Shown in pieces: positions 25,986-34,287 of a stretch of 64,000 bases of DNA. The stretch's first letter is position 1. The number at the start of each line of letters is the position of its first letter. Source of the stretch: Paenibacillus pinisoli (lineage in GTDB: Bacteria > Bacillota > Bacilli > Paenibacillales > Paenibacillaceae); contig NZ_QXQB01000003.1 in assembly GCF_003605435.1 (NCBI RefSeq), positions 496,001 to 560,000 on the forward strand, written 5' to 3'. A program made the translations under genes and the position numbers. The notes below the pieces were generated by a model. The model made no database searches, had not been told where the DNA came from, and saw nothing but the letters and a program-made list of their open reading frames with translations.

Positions 25986-27035
25986 ATGGGCAAAACAATG
26001 AAGGTAGCCATTATGAATACAGTAGGGAAACTGGATTTTGAGCAAAAGCCGATTCCTCAAGTGAAAGATGATGACGTGTTGATCAGATTGGATTATGTCG
26101 GAATCTGCGGTTCAGATATGCATCTGTTTGAAAACGGTTTTATTGGAGAAAAGCATGTAACCGACCCGATTGTGCTTGGCCATGAGCCGGGCGGAATCGT
26201 AGAAGCGATCGGAAAAAATGTAACCGGACTGAAGCCCGGAGACCGTGTTGCTGTAGAACCCGGCATCCCCTGCTATAGATGCGATTATTGTAAATCGGGA
26301 AAATACAATCTTTGTCCAAAGGTATACTTCTATGCCTCGCTGCCTGTACTGGAAGGCTGCTTTGCCGAGTACATCGCTCACCCTGCCGACCTTTGCTTCA
26401 AGCTTCCCGATAACGTAAGCACCATGGAAGGAGCGATGATGGAGCCTCTGGCTGTCGGCATGCATGCCGCGCTGCAATCCGGCGCTCAGGTGGGAGCGTC
26501 TGCCGTCATACTAGGAGCCGGTGCGATCGGGCTGCTGACCATGCTTTCGCTAAAAAGCATGGGTGTGCATGATATTACGGTCGTTGATCTTGTGCAAAAC
26601 CGTCTGGACAAAGCCAAGGAACTGGGATGCGCGCATACCGTCAATGCCAGTGAAGCCGATGCAATAGACACTGTCATGGCGCTGACGAACAATGAGGGCG
26701 CAGATTACGTGTTTGAGACAGCCGGTTCCGAAGCAACGATACTGCAGACAGCCAAGCTGACCAAGCGCGGTGGAACGATTGTGCTTGTAGGCTATACAAG
26801 CAGCGGCAAAGCGCAAATGCAGGTGAACCATATCGTTGATAACGAGATTACAATCAAAACCGTATTCCGCTACCGCAATATCTACCCTAAAGCCATTGAG
26901 GCTGTGTCCAAAGGAATCATCCCGCTTAAAGCTATTGTTTCCGATATTTTCGAGTTTGAACGCATCCAAGAGGGTATGGAGAGAGCGATTCAGCATAAAG
27001 ACAAGGTTACAAAATGCGTCATCCGCATTCGCTAA
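25986..27035 (+). CDS. Zinc-dependent polyol dehydrogenase (sorbitol/xylitol dehydrogenase-like)
   Basis: The 349-residue medium-chain dehydrogenase/reductase has catalytic zinc residues in GICGSDMHLFE and GHEPGG. A full structural zinc motif is present (PCYRCDYCKSGKYNLC). The NAD-binding glycine motif is VILGAGAIGLLTMLSL with an acidic residue after the second strand (VVDLVQNR), favouring NAD+. It is closest in style to sorbitol, xylitol or L-arabinitol dehydrogenases, which oxidise polyols to ketoses. Position before a ribulokinase-like gene suggests a pentitol as substrate and ribulose or xylulose as product. GAGGAG precedes the ATG. It is the first gene of the plus-strand operon. Confidence 0.88.
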   Translation: MGKTMKVAIMNTVGKLDFEQKPIPQVKDDDVLIRLDYVGICGSDMHLFENGFIGEKHVTDPIVLGHEPGGIVEAIGKNVTGLKPGDRVAVEPGIPCYRCDYCKSGKYNLCPKVYFYASLPVLEGCFAEYIAHPADLCFKLPDNVSTMEGAMMEPLAVGMHAALQSGAQVGASAVILGAGAIGLLTMLSLKSMGVHDITVVDLVQNRLDKAKELGCAHTVNASEADAIDTVMALTNNEGADYVFETAGSEATILQTAKLTKRGGTIVLVGYTSSGKAQMQVNHIVDNEITIKTVFRYRNIYPKAIEAVSKGIIPLKAIVSDIFEFERIQEGMERAIQHKDKVTKCVIRIR

Positions 27036-27080
27036 CCATATCCCCCTATGGCTGTTGCGTCGATTAAAGGAGGTCTTATC

Positions 27081-28766
27081 TTGGACAATAAAGCAGGCGC
27101 TATCGTTGCCGGCGCAGACTTTGGCAGCGATTCTGTAAGAGTCATTATCGTTGAAGGAGCAACGGGCCGGACCGTCTCAGAAGCATCCTGCGCCTATCCG
27201 CGCTGGGCCAAACGAATGTATTGCAACGATGAGATCAGCCAATTCCGGCAGCATCCCCTCGATTATATCGAAGCCTTTACCGCTGCTTTCCAATCTGCGT
27301 TGCAGGATGCGGGCGAGCATGCCGGCCAGCGTCTGCTCAGCATAGGCATTGATACGACGGGATCGACGCCATGTCCTGTCGATGAAGCAGGCATTCCGCT
27401 GGCTCTCAGACCTGAATTCGCAGATAACTCGAATGCCATGTTTCATCTATGGAAAGACCATACCGCTATTGCTGAAGCTGAAGAAATCAATACGATCTTC
27501 TCTACAGCTGATACCGTGGACTACACGCAATATCAGGGCATCTATTCTTCGGAATGGTTTTGGGCCAAAATCCTGCACACAATTAGAAAAGATCAGCAAG
27601 TAAAGCAAGCTGCCTTCACATGGATGGAGCATTGCGATTGGTTTGCCAGCTTGCTGGCCGGAGGGACGGATCCGCTGGCCATGTACCGCTCCTCTTGCGC
27701 GGCAGGCCACAAAGCGCTTTGGCACAGCGCCTTTGGCGGCTTGCCATCAGAAGAATGCCTTCGGCAGCTGGACCCGTATCTCGTACTGATCAAAGAACGT
27801 TATGGCGCGGGGCCGCAGCATGCTGATGCCGCAATCGGGACGATCTCCAAGGAATGGGCGGCCCAATTAGGCGTCAATGAACAAGTCATCCTATCCGGCA
27901 GCTCCTTCGATGCCCATGCGGGAGCTGTAGGAGCCGGCATCAGGCCGCGCACGTTAGTGAAGGTGGCCGGCACCTCCACCGTCGATATGATGATCGAGCA
28001 GCCGGAGCGTTTGGCGGGCAAGGATATGAAGCATATATGCGGATTGGCTGAACATTCCATCATTCCCGGCTATGTCGGAATTGAAGCCGGGCAAGCCGCT
28101 TTTGGCGATATTTTCGCCTGGTACAAGTCCCTGTTGATGTGGCCGGTCGAGCAGATGCTTCAGCAAACGGACCTCTTGTCCGAGGATCAGAAAAGGCGGC
28201 TGCGGGAGCAATGCTCCGAGCAGCTTCTATATAACCTTGAAGCGGCGGCAAAGGAAATCCCGCTCACGGCGGTCAATCCACCCGTTGCTCTGGATTGGTT
28301 CAACGGCAGACGGTATCCCGTATTAAATGAGGCTGTGAAAGGAACGATTGCAGGTCTTCATCTGGGCAGCACCGCGCCTGCTATCTATCAATCGCTGCTG
28401 ATGTCCGCTATTTTTGGCGCGAAACGAATTTTTGACAGCTTCATCGAACACGGACTGCAAATCGACCGAATTGTCGTCATTGGCGGCATCGCCAAAAAAT
28501 CACCCTACATTATGCAGATGATGAGCGACGTATTAGGCAGGCCGATTATGATCAGCAAGCAAGATCAAGTCTGCGCGAAAGGAGCGGCTATCTATGCTGC
28601 GGTTGCAGGCGGCCTGTTCACTAGCATCGAGGAAGCGCAGCAGATGTATTGCGAGCCGTACGAAGCCGACTATGAGCCGGATCCCGAGAAGCAGCAAGAC
28701 TACGCCAAGAAGTACAGGCAGTATTGGCGACTGGCTCAATCTATTGAAGAATTCCATAGTGTGTAA
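27081..28766 (+). CDS. FGGY-family pentulokinase, ribulokinase-like
   Basis: The 561-residue kinase has the FGGY/actin-like ATPase fold. The phosphate-1 motif GADFGSDSVRVIIVEGATG is at the N terminus, followed by DTTGSTPCPVDEAG, GIEAGQAAFGDIFAWYKS (characteristic of ribulokinase) and VVIGGIAKKSPYIMQMMSDV. It would phosphorylate ribulose, or possibly another ketopentose, to the 5-phosphate. The start is a TTG at 27081, six bases after a perfect AAAGGAGGT; an ATG 11 codons earlier has no such site. It lies 45 bases after the dehydrogenase gene and 30 before the transketolase gene, in one operon. Confidence 0.87.
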   Translation: MDNKAGAIVAGADFGSDSVRVIIVEGATGRTVSEASCAYPRWAKRMYCNDEISQFRQHPLDYIEAFTAAFQSALQDAGEHAGQRLLSIGIDTTGSTPCPVDEAGIPLALRPEFADNSNAMFHLWKDHTAIAEAEEINTIFSTADTVDYTQYQGIYSSEWFWAKILHTIRKDQQVKQAAFTWMEHCDWFASLLAGGTDPLAMYRSSCAAGHKALWHSAFGGLPSEECLRQLDPYLVLIKERYGAGPQHADAAIGTISKEWAAQLGVNEQVILSGSSFDAHAGAVGAGIRPRTLVKVAGTSTVDMMIEQPERLAGKDMKHICGLAEHSIIPGYVGIEAGQAAFGDIFAWYKSLLMWPVEQMLQQTDLLSEDQKRRLREQCSEQLLYNLEAAAKEIPLTAVNPPVALDWFNGRRYPVLNEAVKGTIAGLHLGSTAPAIYQSLLMSAIFGAKRIFDSFIEHGLQIDRIVVIGGIAKKSPYIMQMMSDVLGRPIMISKQDQVCAKGAAIYAAVAGGLFTSIEEAQQMYCEPYEADYEPDPEKQQDYAKKYRQYWRLAQSIEEFHSV

Positions 28767-28796
28767 ACTTCATTAAACAAAGGACGTGCATTTGAG

Positions 28797-30803
28797 ATGA
28801 CGAACATCGAACAGCTGTCGGTTCAATCGCTGCGCAGCTTATCTATTGATATGATCGAACAAGCGAATTCGGGCCATCCCGGCATGCCGCTCGGCTGCGC
28901 CCCGATGGCCTATACGCTGTGGACTCAATATATGAACCATAACCCCAAAAATCCGGACTGGTTTAATAGAGACCGCTTTGTCCTGTCTGCCGGACACGGA
29001 TCAAGCCTGCTGTACAGCTTGCTCCATCTCTCCGGGTATGCATTATCGATTGAAGACTTAAAGCAGTTCCGCCAGTGGCAAAGCAAGACGCCAGGGCATC
29101 CGGAATACAAGCATACACCGGGAATCGATGCGACCACCGGTCCGCTTGGCCAAGGCATAGCATCCGCTGTAGGCCTTGCTATTGCAGAGCAGCATCTTGC
29201 CGCTGTATACAATCAACCCGGGATGCCTGTTATTGACCACTTTACGTATGCGATTTGCGGCGACGGGGACTTAATGGAGGGCATCTCCTATGAAGCGGCA
29301 TCGCTTGCGGGTCATTTGAAGCTAGGCAAGCTAATCGTTCTGTACGATTCGAATGATATATCACTCGATGGAGAGCTGCATATGTCGTTCTCCGAAAATG
29401 TGGAGCAGCGCTTCGGGGCCCAAGGCTGGCAGTATATCCGCGTAGAAGATGGCAATGACTGCGAACAAATCTCTCAAGCTCTGAAGCTTGCGAAGGCCGA
29501 TCTCACAAAACCGGCTCTCATTGAAATCAAAACGACGATCGGCTTCGGCTCGCCGAATAAGGCAGGCAAATCCGCATCCCACGGCTCGCCTCTAGGCTTC
29601 GATGAAGCCAAATTAACGAAACAGGCGCTGCAATGGACGCATGACACTCCTTTTTATGTGCCGGAGGAAGTCTACTCGCATTTCCAAGCAGAGGTTGTTC
29701 AAAAAGGAATTCAGCAAGAGGAAGCATGGCAGGAGCTGTGGGACACGTACGCCCTTGCTTATCCGGACCTGGCCAAGCGGCTGCTCGCATCCATGGAGAA
29801 TCATCTCACATTGAACTGGGATAGCATACTTCCGGAATATTCGACAGGGAGCTCTGCCGCAAGCCGCGCTGTCTCTGAAGAAATCATCAACGCGCTGGCC
29901 AAGGAGGTCCCTGGCATAATAGGCGGATCGGCTGACCTTGCGAGCTCCAATAAAACGATGATTAAGACAACAGAGCCATTTCTGCCCGGATCCTACCACG
30001 GACAAAATATTTGGTTCGGCGTTCGAGAGTTTGCCATGGGCGCGATCCTCAACGGCCTGGCCTTGCATGGCGGATTAAAGCCTTATGCCGGTACCTTCTT
30101 TGTCTTCTCCGACTACTTGCGCCCGGCAATCCGCCTAGCAGCACTCATGGGATTGCCTGTCACTTACGTCTTTACGCACGACAGCATCGCAGTAGGCGAG
30201 GATGGGCCCACGCATGAGCCAATCGAGCAGTTGGCCTCCTTGAGAGCCATGCCAAATCTGTCCATCATCCGTCCGGCCGATGCCAATGAAACAATAGCGG
30301 CATGGAGATTAGCTATAGAATCTCAAGACATCCCTACCGCCCTCGTGCTAAGCCGCCAGAATCTGCCGACTATGAAAGATACCCGGCAGCGCGCATACGA
30401 GGGAGTGTCAAAAGGAGCTTACATCATCTCCAAGGGCAAAAGTGACCAGCCGCAGGCGCTATTGCTCGCTACCGGCTCTGAGGTTCACCTGGCGGTGCAA
30501 GTCCAACAAACACTGGCCGAGGAGCAAATCGATACAGTCGTTGTCAGCATGCCGTCTTGGGACCGCTTCGAAAAGCAGAGCGTTGAATACAAACAATCTG
30601 TATTAGCTCCTTCTATCAAAAAACGGGTTGCTATCGAGATGGCTTCCTCCTTAGGCTGGGAACGTTATGTAGGCGATGAAGGCGAAATTATCGCCATTGA
30701 CAAATTCGGCGCTTCCGCGCCGGGAGATACGATCATCGAACAGTACGGCTTCAGCGTTAGCCAGATTGCGAAGCGTGTGAAGAAGCTGCTTCATATAGAT
30801 TAA
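28797..30803 (+). CDS. tkt: Transketolase
   Basis: The 668-residue enzyme is full length for the family. Visible hallmarks are SGHPGMPLGCAPMAY at the start and DRFVLSAGHGSSLLYSLLHL. The thiamine diphosphate motif GDGDLMEGISYEAASLAGH ends near an Asn. Also present are GSPNKAGKSASHGSPLG and FTHDSIAVGEDGPTHEPIEQ. It moves two-carbon units between pentose phosphates and glycolytic sugars. Placement as the last gene of the dehydrogenase-kinase operon makes it a dedicated copy that drains the pentulose 5-phosphate formed by the kinase. No epimerase or isomerase is encoded in the operon, so those steps must use housekeeping enzymes. Confidence 0.95.
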   Translation: MTNIEQLSVQSLRSLSIDMIEQANSGHPGMPLGCAPMAYTLWTQYMNHNPKNPDWFNRDRFVLSAGHGSSLLYSLLHLSGYALSIEDLKQFRQWQSKTPGHPEYKHTPGIDATTGPLGQGIASAVGLAIAEQHLAAVYNQPGMPVIDHFTYAICGDGDLMEGISYEAASLAGHLKLGKLIVLYDSNDISLDGELHMSFSENVEQRFGAQGWQYIRVEDGNDCEQISQALKLAKADLTKPALIEIKTTIGFGSPNKAGKSASHGSPLGFDEAKLTKQALQWTHDTPFYVPEEVYSHFQAEVVQKGIQQEEAWQELWDTYALAYPDLAKRLLASMENHLTLNWDSILPEYSTGSSAASRAVSEEIINALAKEVPGIIGGSADLASSNKTMIKTTEPFLPGSYHGQNIWFGVREFAMGAILNGLALHGGLKPYAGTFFVFSDYLRPAIRLAALMGLPVTYVFTHDSIAVGEDGPTHEPIEQLASLRAMPNLSIIRPADANETIAAWRLAIESQDIPTALVLSRQNLPTMKDTRQRAYEGVSKGAYIISKGKSDQPQALLLATGSEVHLAVQVQQTLAEEQIDTVVVSMPSWDRFEKQSVEYKQSVLAPSIKKRVAIEMASSLGWERYVGDEGEIIAIDKFGASAPGDTIIEQYGFSVSQIAKRVKKLLHID

Positions 30804-30830
30804 TCTGTCGAAGCAATTCGCTTCATCAAA

Positions 30831-30864
30831 AAAAGTTGCAGACATGATGTCTGCAACTTTTTTT
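30831..30864. terminator. Bidirectional terminator between tkt and the orphan binding protein
   Basis: A perfect 13-bp stem AAAGTTGCAGACA/TGTCTGCAACTTT with a three-base loop is followed by T on the plus strand and preceded by A, serving both convergent genes. Confidence 0.9.
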
Positions 30865-30868
30865 ATTC

Positions 30869-32317
30869 TTACTCCTTCACAATACCATCCGCTCCGAACG
30901 TTTCCGCTGCAGCCTTATTAACCGATTCGAACATTTCCTCCGGGGTGATTTCATTGGCAAGCAAAGCTTGCAATTTAGGTATAATGACCTCTGTCTCCAC
31001 TTTGATCGCTTTGGCGCCCAGCTCAATTGGAATATCCGGGCGGGCCGGCGCCGCCTGCTTGAGCAAACGTTCAAGCGCGGCAAAGTTATCCGCATTTTGG
31101 ATGGACTCCATGCTTTCTGCCGCTTTGCGGCCGCTGTCTGTAATATCAGCCAGGAACGACTCATGATTGACCGTGGCTGCGATTTCACCGCTCGCCAGGA
31201 AATACGCCGCTTTCACCACATTGGCTTTATGCTCATCCGTCGGTTCTTTTTTGCCGCGGAATGTCACGTAACCGTCAACAGCGGTATGGGATACCGCTTT
31301 ATGGCCTCCAAAGGAAGGCAATGGCAGCACGACATAATCCACCTTAATGCTATCCTGCACGGCGCTGTCGTCATTCGCATCGATTTTTTTATTATTGATG
31401 TTCGCCGAATTTTCGAATGAAGTCATGCCTTTGCCTGTAATCATGGTTTGTCCCGTCAGGAACATATTCCAGCGTTTCCCGGCATCAATCGAGCTCAGCT
31501 CCTTCGGCATGGAACCGTCGTCAATCATCTCGCGAATCGCTTTTAATACGTCAAGGAAATTCGAGCTTGTGTAAGCGTACTTGTGATCCTCCGTAAACGG
31601 CGAAGGCAGACCCGCGTTTTTGACCAGTATGGTTAAATAGTCTTTCGATGTGACGCCGGCAGTGGCAAAAACAAAGCCGTAACGGGTGGTTTTTCCATTC
31701 TCTTGCACCACGCCTTTTTGGATCGCCTCCCGGAATTGGTCATAGGTCCAGCCTTCTTGCTGCACCTTCTTCCAATCAATCCCGGCAGCCTCCATAAACT
31801 GTTTGTTTCCGCCGATGGATTGAACGGACATATACGCCGGGAAACCGTATAAGCCGTCCCCATTTTTCATATATTCCAATGGCACCTCGTCGAAGTCCTC
31901 CACCATCTCTGGAGTTACAATGTCCTTAATGTCCATGAGCATGCCCATTTGCGCATACTTGGCGACCACATCGGCTCCGATAAATGCCAGGTCGGGAGGG
32001 CTTCCCGCATTGACTTGCGTATCAAGCTTTTGGGCCATATCTTCCCAGCTTGCGGGCTCGATTTTCAAGGTCAAATGAGGATACAATTCATTGAACTTTT
32101 TTTCCATAGCGTCAAAATTACTTTGAAAGTTGGCAGAGACAGGCGGAAGCAAAGCCGTGATGGTGTCCTTGGCAGGCGAATCCGTTGCCGTACTGCCGGT
32201 AACGGCAGACTGGGTTGCGCTCGGCGTATTCACAGGGTCCTTCGTTCCACAAGCAGCTAATATCATCCCCATAGATAACGTTATGGCCAACACGGTTGAA
32301 GCAACTTTTGTCTTCAT
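30869..32317 (-). CDS. Orphan carbohydrate ABC substrate-binding lipoprotein
   Basis: The 482-residue lipoprotein (MKTKVASTVLAITLSMGMIL, lipobox LAAC, then a Thr/Ser/Ala linker) belongs to solute-binding family 1. FNELYPHLTLKIEPASWEDM and QVNAGSPPDLAFIGADVVAKYA are typical strands. No permease or ATPase gene adjoins it, so it must work with permeases encoded elsewhere or act as a sensor. The ATG has GGGAGG upstream. A catabolite-response-like element overlaps the predicted transcription start, so glucose repression through CcpA is likely. The ligand is unknown. Confidence 0.85.
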   Translation of the reverse strand: MKTKVASTVLAITLSMGMILAACGTKDPVNTPSATQSAVTGSTATDSPAKDTITALLPPVSANFQSNFDAMEKKFNELYPHLTLKIEPASWEDMAQKLDTQVNAGSPPDLAFIGADVVAKYAQMGMLMDIKDIVTPEMVEDFDEVPLEYMKNGDGLYGFPAYMSVQSIGGNKQFMEAAGIDWKKVQQEGWTYDQFREAIQKGVVQENGKTTRYGFVFATAGVTSKDYLTILVKNAGLPSPFTEDHKYAYTSSNFLDVLKAIREMIDDGSMPKELSSIDAGKRWNMFLTGQTMITGKGMTSFENSANINNKKIDANDDSAVQDSIKVDYVVLPLPSFGGHKAVSHTAVDGYVTFRGKKEPTDEHKANVVKAAYFLASGEIAATVNHESFLADITDSGRKAAESMESIQNADNFAALERLLKQAAPARPDIPIELGAKAIKVETEVIIPKLQALLANEITPEEMFESVNKAAAETFGADGIVKE

Positions 32318-32356
32318 GTTCAGGTTCCTCCCTGTAATAGGTTCCTCATTCCGCAA

Positions 32357-32409
32357 ATAAAGCGCTTTCAATCAACATCATCTTAAACCGATTGGCAAAA
32401 GATAGTCAA
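32357..32409 (-). promoter_or_regulatory. Promoter and CcpA (cre) candidate for the orphan binding protein
   Basis: On the minus strand, TTGACT (32404-32409) and TTAAGA (32381-32386) are 17 bases apart. TTGAAAGCGCTTTAT (32357-32371) lies just downstream, at about the transcription start, and matches the cre consensus WTGNAANCGNWNNCW except for one base. The rest of 32318-32708 holds only the region before the PIG-L gene, including a TTGACA at about 32633, and no gene. Confidence 0.6.
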
Positions 32410-32708
32410 TAGTTTTTGAAATATTACTTCTTTATGAAGTATATATTCGAAATTTAATAACATAAATCTCATTAACAGCTACTTGATCGATTCTGATATT
32501 TTATTCCGTTTTTATAATACAATATGATTTTTTATTACAAAGATTCATTGTCTACTCTGCTTTGGCATGCTAGTATGGGTTACAGGAATGCGTTTATGCG
32601 CTTCGAAAGGAAAGCGGTTCCAGATATCTTACGGATTTGACAGCAGCATTTACGAAGACTTGATGCTCTACATCACCCAACCATTCTATTTTCTGGAGGA
32701 GATTACGT

Positions 32709-33521
32709 ATGTCAAAGATTCTTAATGTGATCGTCATTGCAGCGCATCCCGACGAGCCGGAGGAATATGCAGGCGGCACCGCTGCCCTTTATGCCGAGCT
32801 CGGTCATCGCGTAAAGTTCCTTACTCTTACTAACGGAGATATTGGGCATTACGACTACAAAGGCCCTGAGCTTGTCAAACGCAGAGGCGAGGAAGCGCTT
32901 GTAGCTGCTGAACGCCTGGGCGTACAGGAATATACAATCTGGAACATATCCGATGGCTGGCTAGTCCCTAGTCCCGACAACCGCGATAAGGTGATTGAAC
33001 AAATTCGCGAGTGGGACGCAGATGTCGTGATTACGTTCCACGGCCATGGCGGCGGCCATTTCGATAATCGCAACGCGGGCAGAATCGTCCGCCAAGCCGC
33101 CGAATATGTAGCGAGCGGCGCTGCTTCATTCAACAAACAACCTCTATTCCTTCTCATGCCGGACTTCACCGCACGTTCCATCTATAGAGCCGACCTTGCC
33201 ATTGACATTTCCACCGTTCTGGAGAAAAAACTGCTTGGCTGCGACGCCCACGCTTCACAATTCTATGAACTGGCCCCTTGGCAAAAACGAATCGATCACC
33301 TCGTCCCAGAGAGCCTGGAGGACAAAAAGGCCTTTATTCTGAAGTATTGGGCTAATTTCTTCAACGTGTCGGAAGAGATGCTCCCTGCGCTGGAGCGCTG
33401 GTACGGGAGGGATAAGGCCGCCGCGATCCAATATGCCGAGCCTTACGAGATTGCCGGCTACAACTTGCGCGAGTGGAGCGAGGAGGATATTAGAGCCTTG
33501 GTTCCGATGCTGCAAGCTTAG
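32709..33521 (+). CDS. PIG-L/LmbE-family deacetylase
   Basis: The 270-residue protein has the zinc-binding motif AAHPDEPEEYAGGT at its N terminus, followed by LTNGDIGHYD and the distal HGHGGGHFDNRNAG. This family removes acetyl groups from N-acetylglucosamine-containing compounds such as bacillithiol precursors or chito-oligosaccharides. The exact substrate cannot be read. GGAGGAG lies eight bases before the ATG. It is a single-gene unit followed by a terminator. Confidence 0.85.
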   Translation: MSKILNVIVIAAHPDEPEEYAGGTAALYAELGHRVKFLTLTNGDIGHYDYKGPELVKRRGEEALVAAERLGVQEYTIWNISDGWLVPSPDNRDKVIEQIREWDADVVITFHGHGGGHFDNRNAGRIVRQAAEYVASGAASFNKQPLFLLMPDFTARSIYRADLAIDISTVLEKKLLGCDAHASQFYELAPWQKRIDHLVPESLEDKKAFILKYWANFFNVSEEMLPALERWYGRDKAAAIQYAEPYEIAGYNLREWSEEDIRALVPMLQA

Positions 33522-33553
33522 AGCCATAGATCAATAGATCCTTTTACTTTGAA

Positions 33554-33606
33554 AAAGCGGCAAACCAGATCAAGCCATCGCTTGATATCAGGTTTGCCGC
33601 TTTAAT
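33554..33606 (+). terminator. Terminator after the PIG-L deacetylase gene
   Basis: AAAGCGGCAAACC (33554-33566) pairs with GGTTTGCCGCTTT (33591-33603), with an inner ATCAAGC/GCTTGAT helix. The T run is short. Confidence 0.75.
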
Positions 33607-33655
33607 GTGCTTATTTTGGCACAGATTTTGATATGGATATCTGCTATTCTCATAG

Positions 33656-33684
33656 TTGACAGAATGTTCCCTTAATTCTATAAT
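33656..33684 (+). promoter_or_regulatory. Sigma-A promoter of the OsmC gene
   Basis: TTGACA (33656-33661) and TATAAT (33679-33684) match both consensus hexamers exactly with 17-base spacing, 87 bases before the ATG. Confidence 0.85.
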
Positions 33685-33771
33685 ACACTAAACATATTAC
33701 AATAGTAGGAAATATATCAACTATTAACTCCATACTCATTCATTATCCAGAAAAAGGAGACCTCATCCATC

Positions 33772-34218
33772 ATGGCAAATGTTAAAACATTTAAAGCAAC
33801 TGCGCAGCTGCAAGACGGCGTCAAAGTCCTCACCAAAGCAAGACAATTCGAATTGCTAATTGACGAGCCGCAAAGCCTTGGCGGAACTGACACAGGCATG
33901 AATCCCGTTGAAGCTTTGCTTGCCTCCCTGGGCGCATGCCAATCCATCGTGGCACGGGTCTATGCTCCCAAATTCGAGGTGCAGCTTGAGGATTTCCGTG
34001 TAGATGTGGAAGGCGAACTCGATCTTGACGGTTTCTTTAACCGTTCCGAAGTCCGTCCCGGCTACTCCGACATCCGATACACCTTCTACATCAAGACCAA
34101 TTCTCCTCAAGAGAAAGTAGAAGCATTCGTACAGTTTCTGGAGAGCAAATGCCCGGTAGGCGATACCATTGCCAATCCGGTCAATCTTAAGCTGAATCGG
34201 ATTGTTATTGAAAGTTAG
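33772..34218 (+). CDS. OsmC/Ohr-family peroxide-reducing protein
   Basis: The 148-residue protein has the OsmC fold. GGTDTGMNPVEALLASLGACQSIVA carries the first redox Cys and LESKCPVGDTIANPV the second. The two cysteines reduce organic or inorganic peroxides, usually with dihydrolipoyl or thiol partners. The arrangement is nearer to the YhfA/OsmC branch than to Ohr. It is a single gene with its own strong promoter and a shared terminator, with AAAAGGAGA before the ATG. Confidence 0.88.
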   Translation: MANVKTFKATAQLQDGVKVLTKARQFELLIDEPQSLGGTDTGMNPVEALLASLGACQSIVARVYAPKFEVQLEDFRVDVEGELDLDGFFNRSEVRPGYSDIRYTFYIKTNSPQEKVEAFVQFLESKCPVGDTIANPVNLKLNRIVIES

Positions 34219-34250
34219 ACTTACTGTATAAGCCATTCCAGCTAATTGAG

Positions 34251-34278
34251 AAAGGCCCTCCATAATGGAGGGCCTTTT
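34251..34278. terminator. Bidirectional terminator between OsmC and flagellin genes
   Basis: A perfect 12-bp stem AAAGGCCCTCCA/TGGAGGGCCTTT with a three-base loop is followed by T on the plus strand. It serves both convergent genes. Confidence 0.88.
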
Positions 34279-34287
34279 ATCTATATC

